IMG/VR virus record: IMGVR_UViG_3300013116_000020
Coordinates: 1 to 40,590 of that record
From: a virus
Length of the DNA: 40,590 bases
Direction: 5' to 3' (one strand)
The notes below the pieces were generated by a model. That model was given only the letters and a program-made list of their open reading frames with translations, had not been told where the DNA came from and did not search any database. Shown here in pieces: positions 9,201-15,624 of the stretch. Numbering within the stretch: position 1 is the first letter of the stretch; each line of letters opens with the position of its first letter. The position numbers were made by a program, and so were the translations under genes.

Positions 9201-11638
9201 TAATCAGGTTTGTTCGAGACGAGGATGGTGAGATCGTTAGAGCTAATGGAGTTGCTAGAACTGAAGGAGCTTTTGAGGACGCAATCGGCGTTTACCAAGA
9301 GGAGATGGCATCCGGACTGTATGACTTGTATCGTGCTGATATTATCTCAGGAACCTCGTACAATAGAATTAGCAGAAGCTCATCGTTCTATATGCCGTTC
9401 TACGTTGTTAAGTATTTCAACCAAGACCCCAAGGATACATTCGGAGAGTTCATAAGGGGAATCAAGACGGAGGACTTTGGTTTGATCTCTGCCTTGGATG
9501 CCGCACAGTTCAAGCTATACAACACTCAGCTAAGGATTGACCGTAACGCATTCATGCAGGAGCTTGAGCGGTTCCGAACTGACTTCGATCCAGATGAGAC
9601 GTTCATGCGTAAGACCAAGACTCTTGATGAGAGGGTTATGCCGTCGAACATGAAGCCAGTTAAGTGGCACGAAAACGGAAAGAACAGATACCTATGGATT
9701 GACGAGGATGTTGCTGATGTTCTGACTAGGTTTGATCCCGTATCCACCAGCATGACTTATGACGTTATGAAGCGGGCTGGTGACATATTTAAGATGGGTG
9801 CAACCGGCGTTAATGTTTTCTTCCAAGCTGGCAATATGCTCCTACTAGACCCAGTTCGTTTACTCACCACATCCAAGGGAGGGTTGCGGGCTATGGACAA
9901 GGGGCTGAATCCATTTGTTCTAGCCATGCAGTACCTTCGGGCTATAGGTGCTTCCAGTTGGGCCAACCTCGCCCCCAACTCTGTTAAGAATTTAATACGG
10001 CGTGTGCGTCCAGACTTCGGAAGAGATGCTGATGCCCTGTATGATGAGTTCATTAACAGTGGTGCTGCTGGTTCCACCATCGCTGAATACTTGGGCAAGG
10101 CTACCGCAATCAAAGACCCGATCACTAGGTACAACCGCAAGAGCAAACTAAACTGGATGCTTGCCAAGGCTAATCAAGTGGGCAAGGCGATGGAGCAGAC
10201 TGCTAAACTTGTGGGCCTACAACGCATGAAGGTTTTTGAGGGGATTGATGATCTTGCTGACAGGATTGACAGTGCCACGGGGGCCAAGAAGGTTGCGTTG
10301 CAGAATGAAATGAAGGATAGGATGCGGGCCATCTCGGTTGAGATTCGTAACTTTGCTGGTTCACCTGACTTCATGCGTAAAGGTAAGTTCACCGAGAACG
10401 AAGCATTGAACGTGTTGTTCCTGTTCTTTAACGCACGGGTGCAGGGTGTTGAGCGTGACTTGAATAGATTGTCCAAGGTTTTCTCAAGCAACCCTCAAGA
10501 CAGGAAGCTGGGTGCTGGGGTTATGCTGAAGATGACTGCCTTTGCTGCCATGCCGACTGCTATTGCTTGGGCACTTAACCGCAGGGACGAAGATCGTGAA
10601 AGGGATTACGCTGAGGTTAGTGATGAAGAGAAGAAGCGTTACTTTATGATCCCATTGGACAGCTTCTTTGAGCATCCTTATATCGAAGGCAAGATGGTGC
10701 GTGACTATATCCGCATTCCTCGCCGTGAATCATTCGGCCTGTTCTCTTACACAATAGAGAAGGGGCTGGATCATATGTACGATAAAGACCCTGCTGCGGT
10801 TAGCGAGATTCTAACTCACTGGGCTGAGTCCACGTTCCCGATTAACATTCACGGGATACCTGAAGGTGATATTGGCAAGGGTATTGAGAGCATGGCATCC
10901 AACCTTAACCCGATACTCCGTGCCCCAGCCGAACTGATTGGCAATCGAAACTTCTTTAGAAGGAAGCCCATCGTGCCCATTAGTATGCAGCGTTCCGACC
11001 CAAGCGAGCAGTATTACAATACCACTCCGGAAATCTATAAGGGATACGGAATCTCTCCGCTGAAGATTAAGCACACCCTAGAGGCATTGACTGCTGGCGG
11101 AATAACTCAGTTCCTACCGCCGAAGGATGTTGGTGATGGTGGCGTGGGCCGACGGATTGCATCCACACCATTGATCTCCCGTCTGGCTCGCAGCACATTC
11201 TTGGCTGAGGATGAGATCACTGAGATCATGGATGATGCCGACATGATGGATGCCACTGCTAGGGTAATCAGGCGAAGGGCAGTGAGTAAGTTTATGACTG
11301 ACACCCGTGGCTTGAGTATTCAGGACAGGGTTCGGGCTATCCCACCGGCTACGAATAATGATGAGCGTTTAAGAAATGAGGGAATCATCCGAAGGTTGAG
11401 AGAGATTGCTCTCGGGTTGGACGATGATGAAATCAGAATGAAGAACTCCACGGTTAATGTTAGATCATCCGTGATAGTTAGCAGAATACAGGATATGACT
11501 CCTGCTGAAGTTAAGGTCTACCTGACAGACCTCGCAAATAAGAGAATCTTAACAAGGGACGTTGGTCGTGATCTTGCCTTGAAACTCCATGCTCGCGGAG
11601 AAAGTATCCACGATTATCTGCGAGAGCCTGTCAGGTAG
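3221..11638 (+). CDS. Giant polyvalent internal virion protein with degenerate zincin-like motif
   Basis: A 2805-residue protein, 21% of the genome, starting at a TAATG overlap with the preceding gene. Residues about 185-240 are a Gly/Ala-rich, membrane-like stretch. Around residue 1545 the sequence LIEETIHAV resembles a zincin HExxH helix with the first His replaced by Glu (E1546, E1547, H1550). An EFLAHGL motif follows about 75 residues later, as in phage polyvalent-protein metallopeptidase-like domains. Around residues 2180-2230, KMGATGVNVFFQAGN matches the style of the C-terminal domain of phage large polyvalent proteins (LPD38-like, from memory). Such proteins are carried in the virion and ejected with the DNA. 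The position at the end of the structural arm agrees. Other parts are charged, helical and unassigned. Confidence 0.7.
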   Translation: MNGSYISNYRALNPSATQGKTDLEIALALLAADPTLALRVPEIGRLKKQADDRESIRSGAAYGQNIAASNINATAQKAQQQLGERGWIERAITDPTKRGLLMAEQADLLMNDLQIGKGLTREKVRKLTEIRDKMDAIRASPEFREFQEAEGFKEGWSEFWGWSETPTIISEVVTESMSALLSYGAEKIFGGAAAGAGTGAALGAAGGPVAPATATAGAVAGAGYGAMAGLGLTSYGLAASSKYMQALEETVGSEVMDNPDLLFEAMKDPEIHKKANAKAKKYGVPIAAIDTISAGMAGRSIAWGRKLSSSAYTKASKIPAESLLQQTAKQGLLGTAKAAPKAVPLGFQMAMGSSGETLGQLSSEGKVENWKDVFIEGIAELGMAPFEMSASKIGEAMTPDMHKALNDRIRIKRKQGVTSDEQKESIDGFVKEGTLTAQQAEIYKDHVDSVYTAEFEGKTPPEEEGAKGGMSKKDAAEIVNAFIRGEITEEGFAVRASETEGSEPVREEFIVAPRNVSIERFKKLVAEDAKSGEDKAGEYAKKNNIVIRELTKEENRQLSNEGLKLEAVREGGYKLDTDGVIGTEPDRPRNVGDKSPEEIKAGAAEAKEKSASNRSFRIFSQHGITEPNPSLESLFGEGRDEQLSAVESIIQTTDDSVTKSDMKDEVAALGDLLSPRERDLSLAFIDNQQFDTTPDDLPFAEWSAASLDETGFLIRSQAEEGAVQPEVKVKDPDAIAPSEMTWEENWRRKNNISPDEPLPDYAKILMAQESRWRADMAAQQEAATKARKATETMPKSDLPLFGGALDVDPSVQSEKQSASKSIDQASFDKKKMAELRSRESEIFNRIYFTPQSIRLGGLFGDEVIPAEGNVGVEVTDAERSALKKELVSIEDQIVSLGGRIDPTGTQASGVHPIYNKEITNELTVEDFGLFAVKNEKHHRTGEKISRLDIWRMTALSAARHYANIFEAPPLQQPIEDVAWDAFTVAVQKFYERIQNHKERGRPDIMDLGAVGDLYGWSGKKVIWSRIKDAADSQGSELRRITPPQGRHDRKKGRTIQGEHTRMGRDWMAPRTLGIAERISEAAEEIANDYLESVELGGESQMVPKTVEGGDPVPIVGVTEPTGSTLRTPESIRLVEEAKDQLAKFISDFMDRVMSKGFTQKDAPAWTAGAFEREVFETILLQATANAIRVRNRANRNLIGKRRKLNSVKGRVRRIRATLGHLHGKKLDRVLRFFTPELKAVRDEDAFGGWTVETIRLVQETLREQGVYPEDADINIKVQQSEGGKATTANLKDFIGELRAQNNILSQEIKKLEKQIAKAEAQPDLATRGFRLPESKAEAGAPRSVPKAIQKLLNDYNKQREAMELAPLEMPKRFVSEYMLGDKKNKSSAHNIMLKNMDAVLREMELWGKWDMDEVAANMELVDRTFAEDSVEQVGDLLDNHPLTAEGRGTHTVSEAIDKVLAANPKLKGTYSDSVINFTKSIADRLGIGIHLAEIKHTRTKADGTSETKYRAAVYLSSTDQIAVDHRAGELGGDLWNAEVLLKSLIEETIHAVAVNGIMNDHDLSKEAKSLYQDAKEAWEGEMAQAQQTIDKSELGSGDEMINAEIAKNKLDELRSFSYAFSNHWEFLAHGLYQVDLQKWLNSRGRKAGIATSWWNRFKDMIMRALDSFGETIEAGSYLAEVLDMNAKGLAERLDWQKSADATNADPNTIEGRFTEPSSQNWKGNDVVLTQFNLKYDTNLLETMDIEHQGRTIHKGIKVLNQNPESANKPAKSIEEKWAPIHKANEDAQGDSMLFAEGDFTPETSGKETLEGIKSKIETPEGREGVIRSEMSMYEKFREKFITSGAILDTFQSAVFKALNIAGKTRVALSELFELQAGSPVKADHRTNNFMLRIHDKIGGSSKNESNFNVYALIRRIEDRITHDDDPNLEAKIDELMANMDSESGAWTGTEEQKLDLINLITKSKEVGDFKKLADLPKLGLALDEFVNEINDPNLIRFVRDEDGEIVRANGVARTEGAFEDAIGVYQEEMASGLYDLYRADIISGTSYNRISRSSSFYMPFYVVKYFNQDPKDTFGEFIRGIKTEDFGLISALDAAQFKLYNTQLRIDRNAFMQELERFRTDFDPDETFMRKTKTLDERVMPSNMKPVKWHENGKNRYLWIDEDVADVLTRFDPVSTSMTYDVMKRAGDIFKMGATGVNVFFQAGNMLLLDPVRLLTTSKGGLRAMDKGLNPFVLAMQYLRAIGASSWANLAPNSVKNLIRRVRPDFGRDADALYDEFINSGAAGSTIAEYLGKATAIKDPITRYNRKSKLNWMLAKANQVGKAMEQTAKLVGLQRMKVFEGIDDLADRIDSATGAKKVALQNEMKDRMRAISVEIRNFAGSPDFMRKGKFTENEALNVLFLFFNARVQGVERDLNRLSKVFSSNPQDRKLGAGVMLKMTAFAAMPTAIAWALNRRDEDRERDYAEVSDEEKKRYFMIPLDSFFEHPYIEGKMVRDYIRIPRRESFGLFSYTIEKGLDHMYDKDPAAVSEILTHWAESTFPINIHGIPEGDIGKGIESMASNLNPILRAPAELIGNRNFFRRKPIVPISMQRSDPSEQYYNTTPEIYKGYGISPLKIKHTLEALTAGGITQFLPPKDVGDGGVGRRIASTPLISRLARSTFLAEDEITEIMDDADMMDATARVIRRRAVSKFMTDTRGLSIQDRVRAIPPATNNDERLRNEGIIRRLREIALGLDDDEIRMKNSTVNVRSSVIVSRIQDMTPAEVKVYLTDLANKRILTRDVGRDLALKLHARGESIHDYLREPVR

Positions 11639-11642
11639 GTTG

Positions 11643-12422
11643 TTAGGGTTTAGTCGGGTCTAGGTTTTTAATCATCTCCCGAATCTCCTTTATCTTTTTA
11701 GCTAGTGCTTTCTTCTCTTCGGTCTTGTCGTTTGGATGCCACTCTCTGAGTTGAGCTAACTCGTCAGTCAGAGTTTTCTTGTGATGCTCCAAAGCCCACA
11801 GACGTTTCTCGTATGGCTGATTGCTGCCAGTAGCAGACGCCGCACCACCAGTAGACCTCGGCGGGAATATGCCCTGCCAGCCTTTGGCTATGGTTGTCTC
11901 TATAGCAGATATGGCGACTGTCTCGCCGCCCCATTCAGCCATCTCTTTCCACATTCGGGATACGGACATTGACTTCAGCTTCTTGAAGCCACTTAGTCTG
12001 CGATACTTTTCATACTCTTCCCAAGCTATCTTGAACTCAGGTGTATCAAGTTCGGGTGGTACTGTTAGTTCTTCGTACTCATCGTTACGTTTCTCCCAGT
12101 AGTCTACCCGTTTTCTCGCGGCATCTTCGATCTTGGTATTGACCGACTGCCATTTGTCCCAGCCCTTTATTTCACCTCTCTCATCTATCCATCCCACATC
12201 ATTTCTGATGCGTTCAACTATGGCATCGAATCGTTCGGTGTCTGCTGTACCATCCTCCTTGTATATCCCAAGGGAATCAACGACCCCCTCCTTTTCTATT
12301 TTGGATAACTCCTTCATAGCGGGGGAGGTTCGCTTCCAGCAGTCGGATTTGATCCATTCCCATACGGCGCAACTTGCACAGTCACGCTTCTGGAGATAGA
12401 CCATTTCCATATCACCCATCAT
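11643..12422 (-). CDS. Replisome-organiser / replication-like protein
   Basis: The start chosen at 12422 gives 259 residues and overlaps the DnaA-like gene by 11 bp (ATGATGGGTGA). A longer frame reaches ATG 12464, and ATGs at 12410 and 12404 are alternatives. The stretch from about DTPEFKIAWEEYEKYR to AIETTIAKGWQGIF resembles the C-terminal region of many phage replication or replisome-organiser proteins, in which a Trp-rich helical module ends in a GWQG(I/L)F motif. The C-terminus is a Lys/Glu-rich helix. A Cys-rich stretch (CASCAVWEWIKSDCW) lies near the N-terminus. As the last gene of the leftward arm, beside a DnaA-type DNA-binding protein, it may load host helicase (inference). Confidence 0.5.
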   Translation of the reverse strand: MMGDMEMVYLQKRDCASCAVWEWIKSDCWKRTSPAMKELSKIEKEGVVDSLGIYKEDGTADTERFDAIVERIRNDVGWIDERGEIKGWDKWQSVNTKIEDAARKRVDYWEKRNDEYEELTVPPELDTPEFKIAWEEYEKYRRLSGFKKLKSMSVSRMWKEMAEWGGETVAISAIETTIAKGWQGIFPPRSTGGAASATGSNQPYEKRLWALEHHKKTLTDELAQLREWHPNDKTEEKKALAKKIKEIREMIKNLDPTKP

Positions 12423-12840
12423 GTAGACCGAATTCCTGTACCATACTGTCGGGGTCTTTCTCATAGGCTTTATACCTTTCTCTCACTCTTTTGTAGACCT
12501 GCTTGAACCGGCGGAACGCAGACGAATCATCTTCAAGTCGTTCATTGACTCTGGACAATCCGTTATGTATTGCGCCGTGATCTTTTCCGAAGCATCTACC
12601 TAGCCCAACAAGTGTGAACTCATTGGTTTCCATGCAGATATGATACGCTATGAATCTAGCTTCTACTTGTTCCTCGGTGCGGCCTCTGCCGACCACTCTC
12701 GATGGCGGAACTCCGGTAACGTGACTCGCTGCACATACAGCACGGTCAACGATCTCCTGTTCCGACATTGTAGGTTCTCTTGGTGTATTGTCTATGCCGA
12801 ACCGTTTCTCAGCATAACTGACATTAGACTCCTCGCTCAT
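12412..12840 (-). CDS. Stand-alone DnaA domain IV (C-terminal DNA-binding) protein
   Basis: A 142-residue protein. Residues about 26-120 match the layout of bacterial DnaA domain IV: an N-terminal helical lead-in (EIVDRAVCAASHVTGVP), an Arg-rich stretch, a helix (ARFIAYHICMETNEF), then the turn and recognition helix with GKDHGAIHNGLSRV at 85-98. The last corresponds to the DnaA signature around R-D-H-T-T-V. The AAA+ ATPase domain of DnaA is absent, so the protein should bind DnaA-box-like DNA without ATP-driven assembly of its own. It could mark the phage origin, compete with host DnaA, or act as a repressor. A perfect DnaA box occurs at 20399-20407. No strong ribosome binding site precedes the start. 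Confidence 0.8.
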   Translation of the reverse strand: MSEESNVSYAEKRFGIDNTPREPTMSEQEIVDRAVCAASHVTGVPPSRVVGRGRTEEQVEARFIAYHICMETNEFTLVGLGRCFGKDHGAIHNGLSRVNERLEDDSSAFRRFKQVYKRVRERYKAYEKDPDSMVQEFGLHDG

Positions 12841-12842
12841 TT

Positions 12843-13115
12843 TTAGAATGGAGGTTGGTCGTCGTCAGCCGGTTTGGTTTCCGGTTGCCACTTCTCGCGG
12901 ATAGAGAGACTGAAGTATTTGTCTCCTACGTTGAGTCGCTTGCTTTCCTTATCGGCAACCTTTATCCATGCAGCAACTTCAAGTTCTACCTCTTGGTCGC
13001 CAATCTTCACAGTCATTGGGCCATCATAATCAGGCCAATTTGTGTGACTCTCATTGTCCGGTTCCTTACGTTTGTTCTTCATAAGGGAACCATTTCCTAG
13101 TCTCTTCTGAGCCAT
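12843..13115 (-). CDS. Small protein with SSB-like acidic tail
   Basis: A 90-residue protein. It begins with a basic stretch (SLMKNKRKEP) and continues with a short beta-rich core (TVKIGDQEVELEVAAWIKVA, then GDKYFSLSIREKW). It ends in ADDDQPPF, which resembles the conserved SSB C-terminal tip (DDDIPF) that docks replication and repair partners. The basic-NK...WPDY...AWIK...FSLS pattern resembles a small phage protein family found near recombination genes. It lies between the DnaA-domain gene and the nuclease, and overlaps neither. A role as single-stranded-DNA-associated partner or recruiter is inferred. A full-length OB fold is not evident at this size. Confidence 0.55.
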   Translation of the reverse strand: MAQKRLGNGSLMKNKRKEPDNESHTNWPDYDGPMTVKIGDQEVELEVAAWIKVADKESKRLNVGDKYFSLSIREKWQPETKPADDDQPPF

Positions 13116-13116
13116 G

Positions 13117-13953
13117 TTACTTTATCTTTCTCCAGTATCTTACTGGTTTTCCCTGTTTCATTACCGATTCCAACAGGCGGGATAGTTCCTCGTTGGCTTC
13201 GTCCTCACTGATACCTTTGTGTTCAGCGAATTTCTTTCTGAGCTTGGGGAATGACACCGTGCAAGCGTCAACAAACATCTCCGATGGCAGACCTGAGTGT
13301 ATCAGAGCCGCAGTAATATCAGAGATATATTTCTTCCCCTTGCGAGTAGTCTTGTTGTACCCACTGATCTCATCGAAGTCATCACACTTATCCTTTACAG
13401 CCTTTGACCATACATCCATTGCGTCTGCAACCTCTCTGAATTGTCCCATTGTTACTGGGTCAGAGATTGATGCAATGTCAGTGGACTTAATCATGTCTGT
13501 CTTTTCGGACACTGTGATTGCCATTGTGTTAAGGGCAGTACATCTGTTACGAAGATCGCACCAGTTACAATACTGACAGGGCCGAGGGCTACGAGTTTCA
13601 TCATTGATAGTATCTACTATACCGTATGATAATTCCTCAGCTTCTTCCCTGCTGATTGTGTACTGCTTTGTTTTACCTAAAGAAGAGTAAATCAGGTGAA
13701 CCTGTATCTCGTCGATGTTGTCCCTCTGGCATAGTGCTGCCACATAGACTGCCATCTGAGGAAGGTAGTTCCTGATTTCCATTCCTGTTTTCAGATCGAA
13801 GAGGTGTCCCTTACAGTAGGCGTCAAAGGTTCCGAATGTCAGTTCCTTTCCGTCCCTGTGTAGGATGACCTCCTTTTCTGTTTCTATTTTCTTACCGTTA
13901 GCAATTTTACGGACGTACTCCGCAGCCGCCACGATCTCAGGTTCATACTTCAT
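13117..13953 (-). CDS. RecB/Cas4-like PD-(D/E)XK nuclease, C-terminal part
   Basis: A 278-residue protein. GTFDAY (D44), DLKTG (D53, K55) and the following Q66/Y70 form the core of a PD-(D/E)XK active site of the RecB family, with Asp in place of the usual Glu. Four cysteines at C126, C129, C132 and C138 include a C-x2-C-x5-C group typical of the Fe-S cluster of Cas4/AddB-type nucleases. The family's N-terminal His motif and first cysteine are missing here but present in the upstream ORF, which overlaps by 11 bp in a different frame. The ATG at 13953 lies within the end of that ORF and has only a weak ribosome binding site. It may process DNA ends for the Erf recombination system encoded upstream. 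Confidence 0.75.
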   Translation of the reverse strand: MKYEPEIVAAAEYVRKIANGKKIETEKEVILHRDGKELTFGTFDAYCKGHLFDLKTGMEIRNYLPQMAVYVAALCQRDNIDEIQVHLIYSSLGKTKQYTISREEAEELSYGIVDTINDETRSPRPCQYCNWCDLRNRCTALNTMAITVSEKTDMIKSTDIASISDPVTMGQFREVADAMDVWSKAVKDKCDDFDEISGYNKTTRKGKKYISDITAALIHSGLPSEMFVDACTVSFPKLRKKFAEHKGISEDEANEELSRLLESVMKQGKPVRYWRKIK

Positions 13954-14167
13954 GTGAATCCAGTATCTCTTGGAGTTGATCGTGTAGGATTGTACCCCTG
14001 TTAGCAGCCTCGCTCACCTCTCCGTGAGATGGTCTGTAACATGGGCACTCGCTGAAGGCAGGAAAGGAGGAGGGTGGATACCTGTCATGGTGTCTCTTCT
14101 CCTCCTGTTTCGGAGCCTCCTTTTCTTTTGCTTTTTGATATATATTTGTGCTTGTAGTTGGTGCCAT
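13943..14167 (-). CDS. RecB/Cas4-like nuclease, N-terminal fragment
   Basis: The start at 14167 is chosen because AGGAGG lies 5 bases upstream; this gives 74 residues. After a charged leader, YPPSSFPAFSECPC (C41, C43) and EAANRGTILHDQLQ (H62) match the opening motifs of RecB-family nucleases: the first cluster cysteine and the conserved His. The domain then breaks off at SHEV, exactly where the next ORF resumes with EPEIVAAAEYV. The two ORFs therefore look like halves of one Fe-S nuclease separated by a +1 frame change. They could work as two subunits, be joined by frameshifting, or be broken by a mutation or assembly error. Confidence 0.6.
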   Translation of the reverse strand: MAPTTSTNIYQKAKEKEAPKQEEKRHHDRYPPSSFPAFSECPCYRPSHGEVSEAANRGTILHDQLQEILDSHEV

Positions 14168-14276
14168 ATCGCCTCCTATACCATACTCGAAATGCTCGAT
14201 CGAATTCTTCACATTCCTTAGTGGTGGGAACTCGGTCAAACCCACTCTTGTCAGATTCTCCCGAGTCCCCAGCCAT
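14085..14276 (-). CDS. Possible small basic protein overlapping the nuclease start
   Basis: A 63-residue frame that begins 2 bp after the stop of the Erf gene and overlaps the following nuclease fragment by 83 bp in another frame. Its middle (ECEEFDRAFRVWYRRRYG) looks protein-like, and its end is Lys/Gly-rich. There is no ribosome binding site, but it could be translated by coupling. It would fill the only gap in this tightly packed part of the arm. It may equally be a chance frame. Confidence 0.35.
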   Translation of the reverse strand: MAGDSGESDKSGFDRVPTTKECEEFDRAFRVWYRRRYGTNYKHKYISKSKRKGGSETGGEETP

Positions 14277-14278
14277 GG

Positions 14279-14944
14279 TTAGTTGGTTTCGGGTTGGTTG
14301 TTCTGTGCGAACTGCCGCACCTTGCCTAAGAAGTCTGCCGGACGTTTTATAATCTGGCTGGCTACACTATTATCTAAATCCCTAAAGGTCTTACCCTTCT
14401 TGATGAGATCATTGCACAACAGGTAGTCGTTGACTTCCTTTTCGTTCTTACTGCACACACTCTCAAGCCTCTTGCCAAGTTCTTGACTATTGCTTGTGGG
14501 TATGTGCCGTTCTTCTGCTGCCTCACCATCGTCATCGGCGGCTGGGATCATCAGGATACCCTGAATTGCCTGTCGCCGTGCGTAGGTGTGCTCACTTGCC
14601 AGTGCTTGCTGGCTGGATTTCTGTGGCATCAGCGGCCACCAACCTCGCACCCACTCACCTGAATCACCGTGGATCAATCGTGTTACCAGATACATCCTTC
14701 CGTTGATAGGCTTAGTGGTTTGCGTAATAGCCAGACCGAACCCTGCGAGCAGACGGTGGCAAGCCTCAACCGTTTCCGGTAGACCTGCGAACTTGCTCTT
14801 GAAGTGTGGGTTAGTCTGACTCTTGGATGCGAACTTCATTTGCCCTTGGAACTTGCTTAATGCACCTCCCAAGTTGGTAACGTGTTCGCTTGTCTCTGCC
14901 CAATCATCATAGATGGGCGTCTCTACTGTGTTTTCCTCGCTCAT
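14279..14944 (-). CDS. Erf-family single-strand annealing protein
   Basis: The ATG at 14944 forms an ATGA overlap with the upstream nuclease gene; this gives 221 residues. Residues about 15-150 carry the Erf superfamily pattern: LGGALSKFQGQMKFASKS, NPHFKSKFAGLPETVEACH, a hydrophobic LLAGFGLAITQT strand, the WWPLMP segment and the QALASEHTYARRQAIQGI helix. An acidic linker (AADDDGEAAEE) and a small C-terminal domain follow. Erf proteins anneal complementary single strands and promote homologous recombination or circularisation of phage DNA. Neighbouring nuclease, resolvase and SSB-tailed genes make a coherent recombination module. Confidence 0.85.
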   Translation of the reverse strand: MSEENTVETPIYDDWAETSEHVTNLGGALSKFQGQMKFASKSQTNPHFKSKFAGLPETVEACHRLLAGFGLAITQTTKPINGRMYLVTRLIHGDSGEWVRGWWPLMPQKSSQQALASEHTYARRQAIQGILMIPAADDDGEAAEERHIPTSNSQELGKRLESVCSKNEKEVNDYLLCNDLIKKGKTFRDLDNSVASQIIKRPADFLGKVRQFAQNNQPETN

Positions 14945-15288
14945 GTTTTCTCTTTCTCTTTGTCGTCGGGGTTCATTCCCCTCAGAATCTTGAAGAATGT
15001 TGAAGCGTCCATTGTAACGAGCCAAGGGCTACGCGATCTCTTATGCGCGACCACTGCTGGCTTGCCGTTGCAATCATTCTCAGCCTGTTTCATTGCATCG
15101 TGTATGTTCAACTTCTCCACAAATTTTACTTCAAAGTGGTAGGGTAGATTGGTTATTACATCGGGTGCTTCCTGACCACCGGCCATTCTCCCTGCGTTTT
15201 GGCATCCTCGTATTGCTTCGTAACCTTCAGAGCGTAGTACATCCCTCCATAATCTCTCGCCTCTGGCCCCCTTCTGTCGGCTATTCAT
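14941..15288 (-). CDS. PD-(D/E)XK Holliday-junction-resolvase-like nuclease
   Basis: A start at 15288 is chosen over 15303 because AGAGG lies just upstream and it overlaps the preceding stop as ATGAATAG; this gives 115 residues. KGARGERLWRDVLR supplies the N-terminal catalytic Glu helix. APDVI and FEVKF (the D...ExK core) follow. AENDCNGKPAVVAHKRSRSP and WLVTM form the conserved C-terminal part of the small phage resolvase-like family. It probably cleaves branched recombination or replication intermediates before packaging. It is coupled by ATGA to the Erf gene. Confidence 0.75.
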   Translation of the reverse strand: MNSRQKGARGERLWRDVLRSEGYEAIRGCQNAGRMAGGQEAPDVITNLPYHFEVKFVEKLNIHDAMKQAENDCNGKPAVVAHKRSRSPWLVTMDASTFFKILRGMNPDDKEKEKT

Positions 15289-15439
15289 CACTGACCTCTG
15301 CAATGTGGATCAACTCCTCGACAACCTGAGTCTTTGTCTTTGCTGTGGTCTTTGCCAGTTCCTCTAGCCTCTTGATAGTCTCAGGGGCGAGCCTAAAGGT
15401 ACGCATAACTTTACCGTCCTTAGCTTTTTTTGCACTCAT
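15281..15439 (-). CDS. Ribbon-helix-helix DNA-binding protein
   Basis: A 52-residue protein. After a Lys-rich start, VMRTFRLAPETIKRLEELA followed by KTKTQVVEELIHIA is a classic ribbon-helix-helix pattern: a short beta strand and two helices. Such proteins dimerise and bind operators through the strand, often as autoregulators. A ribosome binding site (AGGA) lies 5 bases upstream of the ATG. It overlaps the upstream gene by 20 bp and the downstream nuclease start by 8 bp, so it is translated within the recombination operon. Its target is unknown. It is one of only two clear DNA-binding regulators seen in the genome. Confidence 0.75.
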   Translation of the reverse strand: MSAKKAKDGKVMRTFRLAPETIKRLEELAKTTAKTKTQVVEELIHIAEVSDE

Positions 15440-15623
15440 CGTATTCCTGCCTCCTTGTTATTTGTGTGCGTAAGCGATCCACCTCCAAGGTCAAATCTGA
15501 AACCTTTTTTCTTAGGCGTTCTACTTCTTTAACCCCATCAAGGAACTCCGTGACCTTCTCTGGGTAATCGTAAATGGTTAGCGTGACTTTCGCCCTCTCC
15601 TCTACTGGTGGATTAACTAACAT
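15420..15623 (-). CDS. Small coiled-coil protein, unknown function
   Basis: The start at 15623 is chosen because AGAGGA lies 5 bases upstream; the frame extends to 15665 without better support. It gives 67 residues. A short beta-like N-terminus (RAKVTLTIYDYPEKV) is followed by a Leu-heptad helix (VKEVERLRKKVSDLTLEV) that probably forms a coiled coil. It begins 1 bp after the upstream gene and overlaps the ribbon-helix-helix gene, so it belongs to the same transcript. No known family was recognised. Confidence 0.6.
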   Translation of the reverse strand: MLVNPPVEERAKVTLTIYDYPEKVTEFLDGVKEVERLRKKVSDLTLEVDRLRTQITRRQEYDECKKS

Positions 15624-15624
15624 A

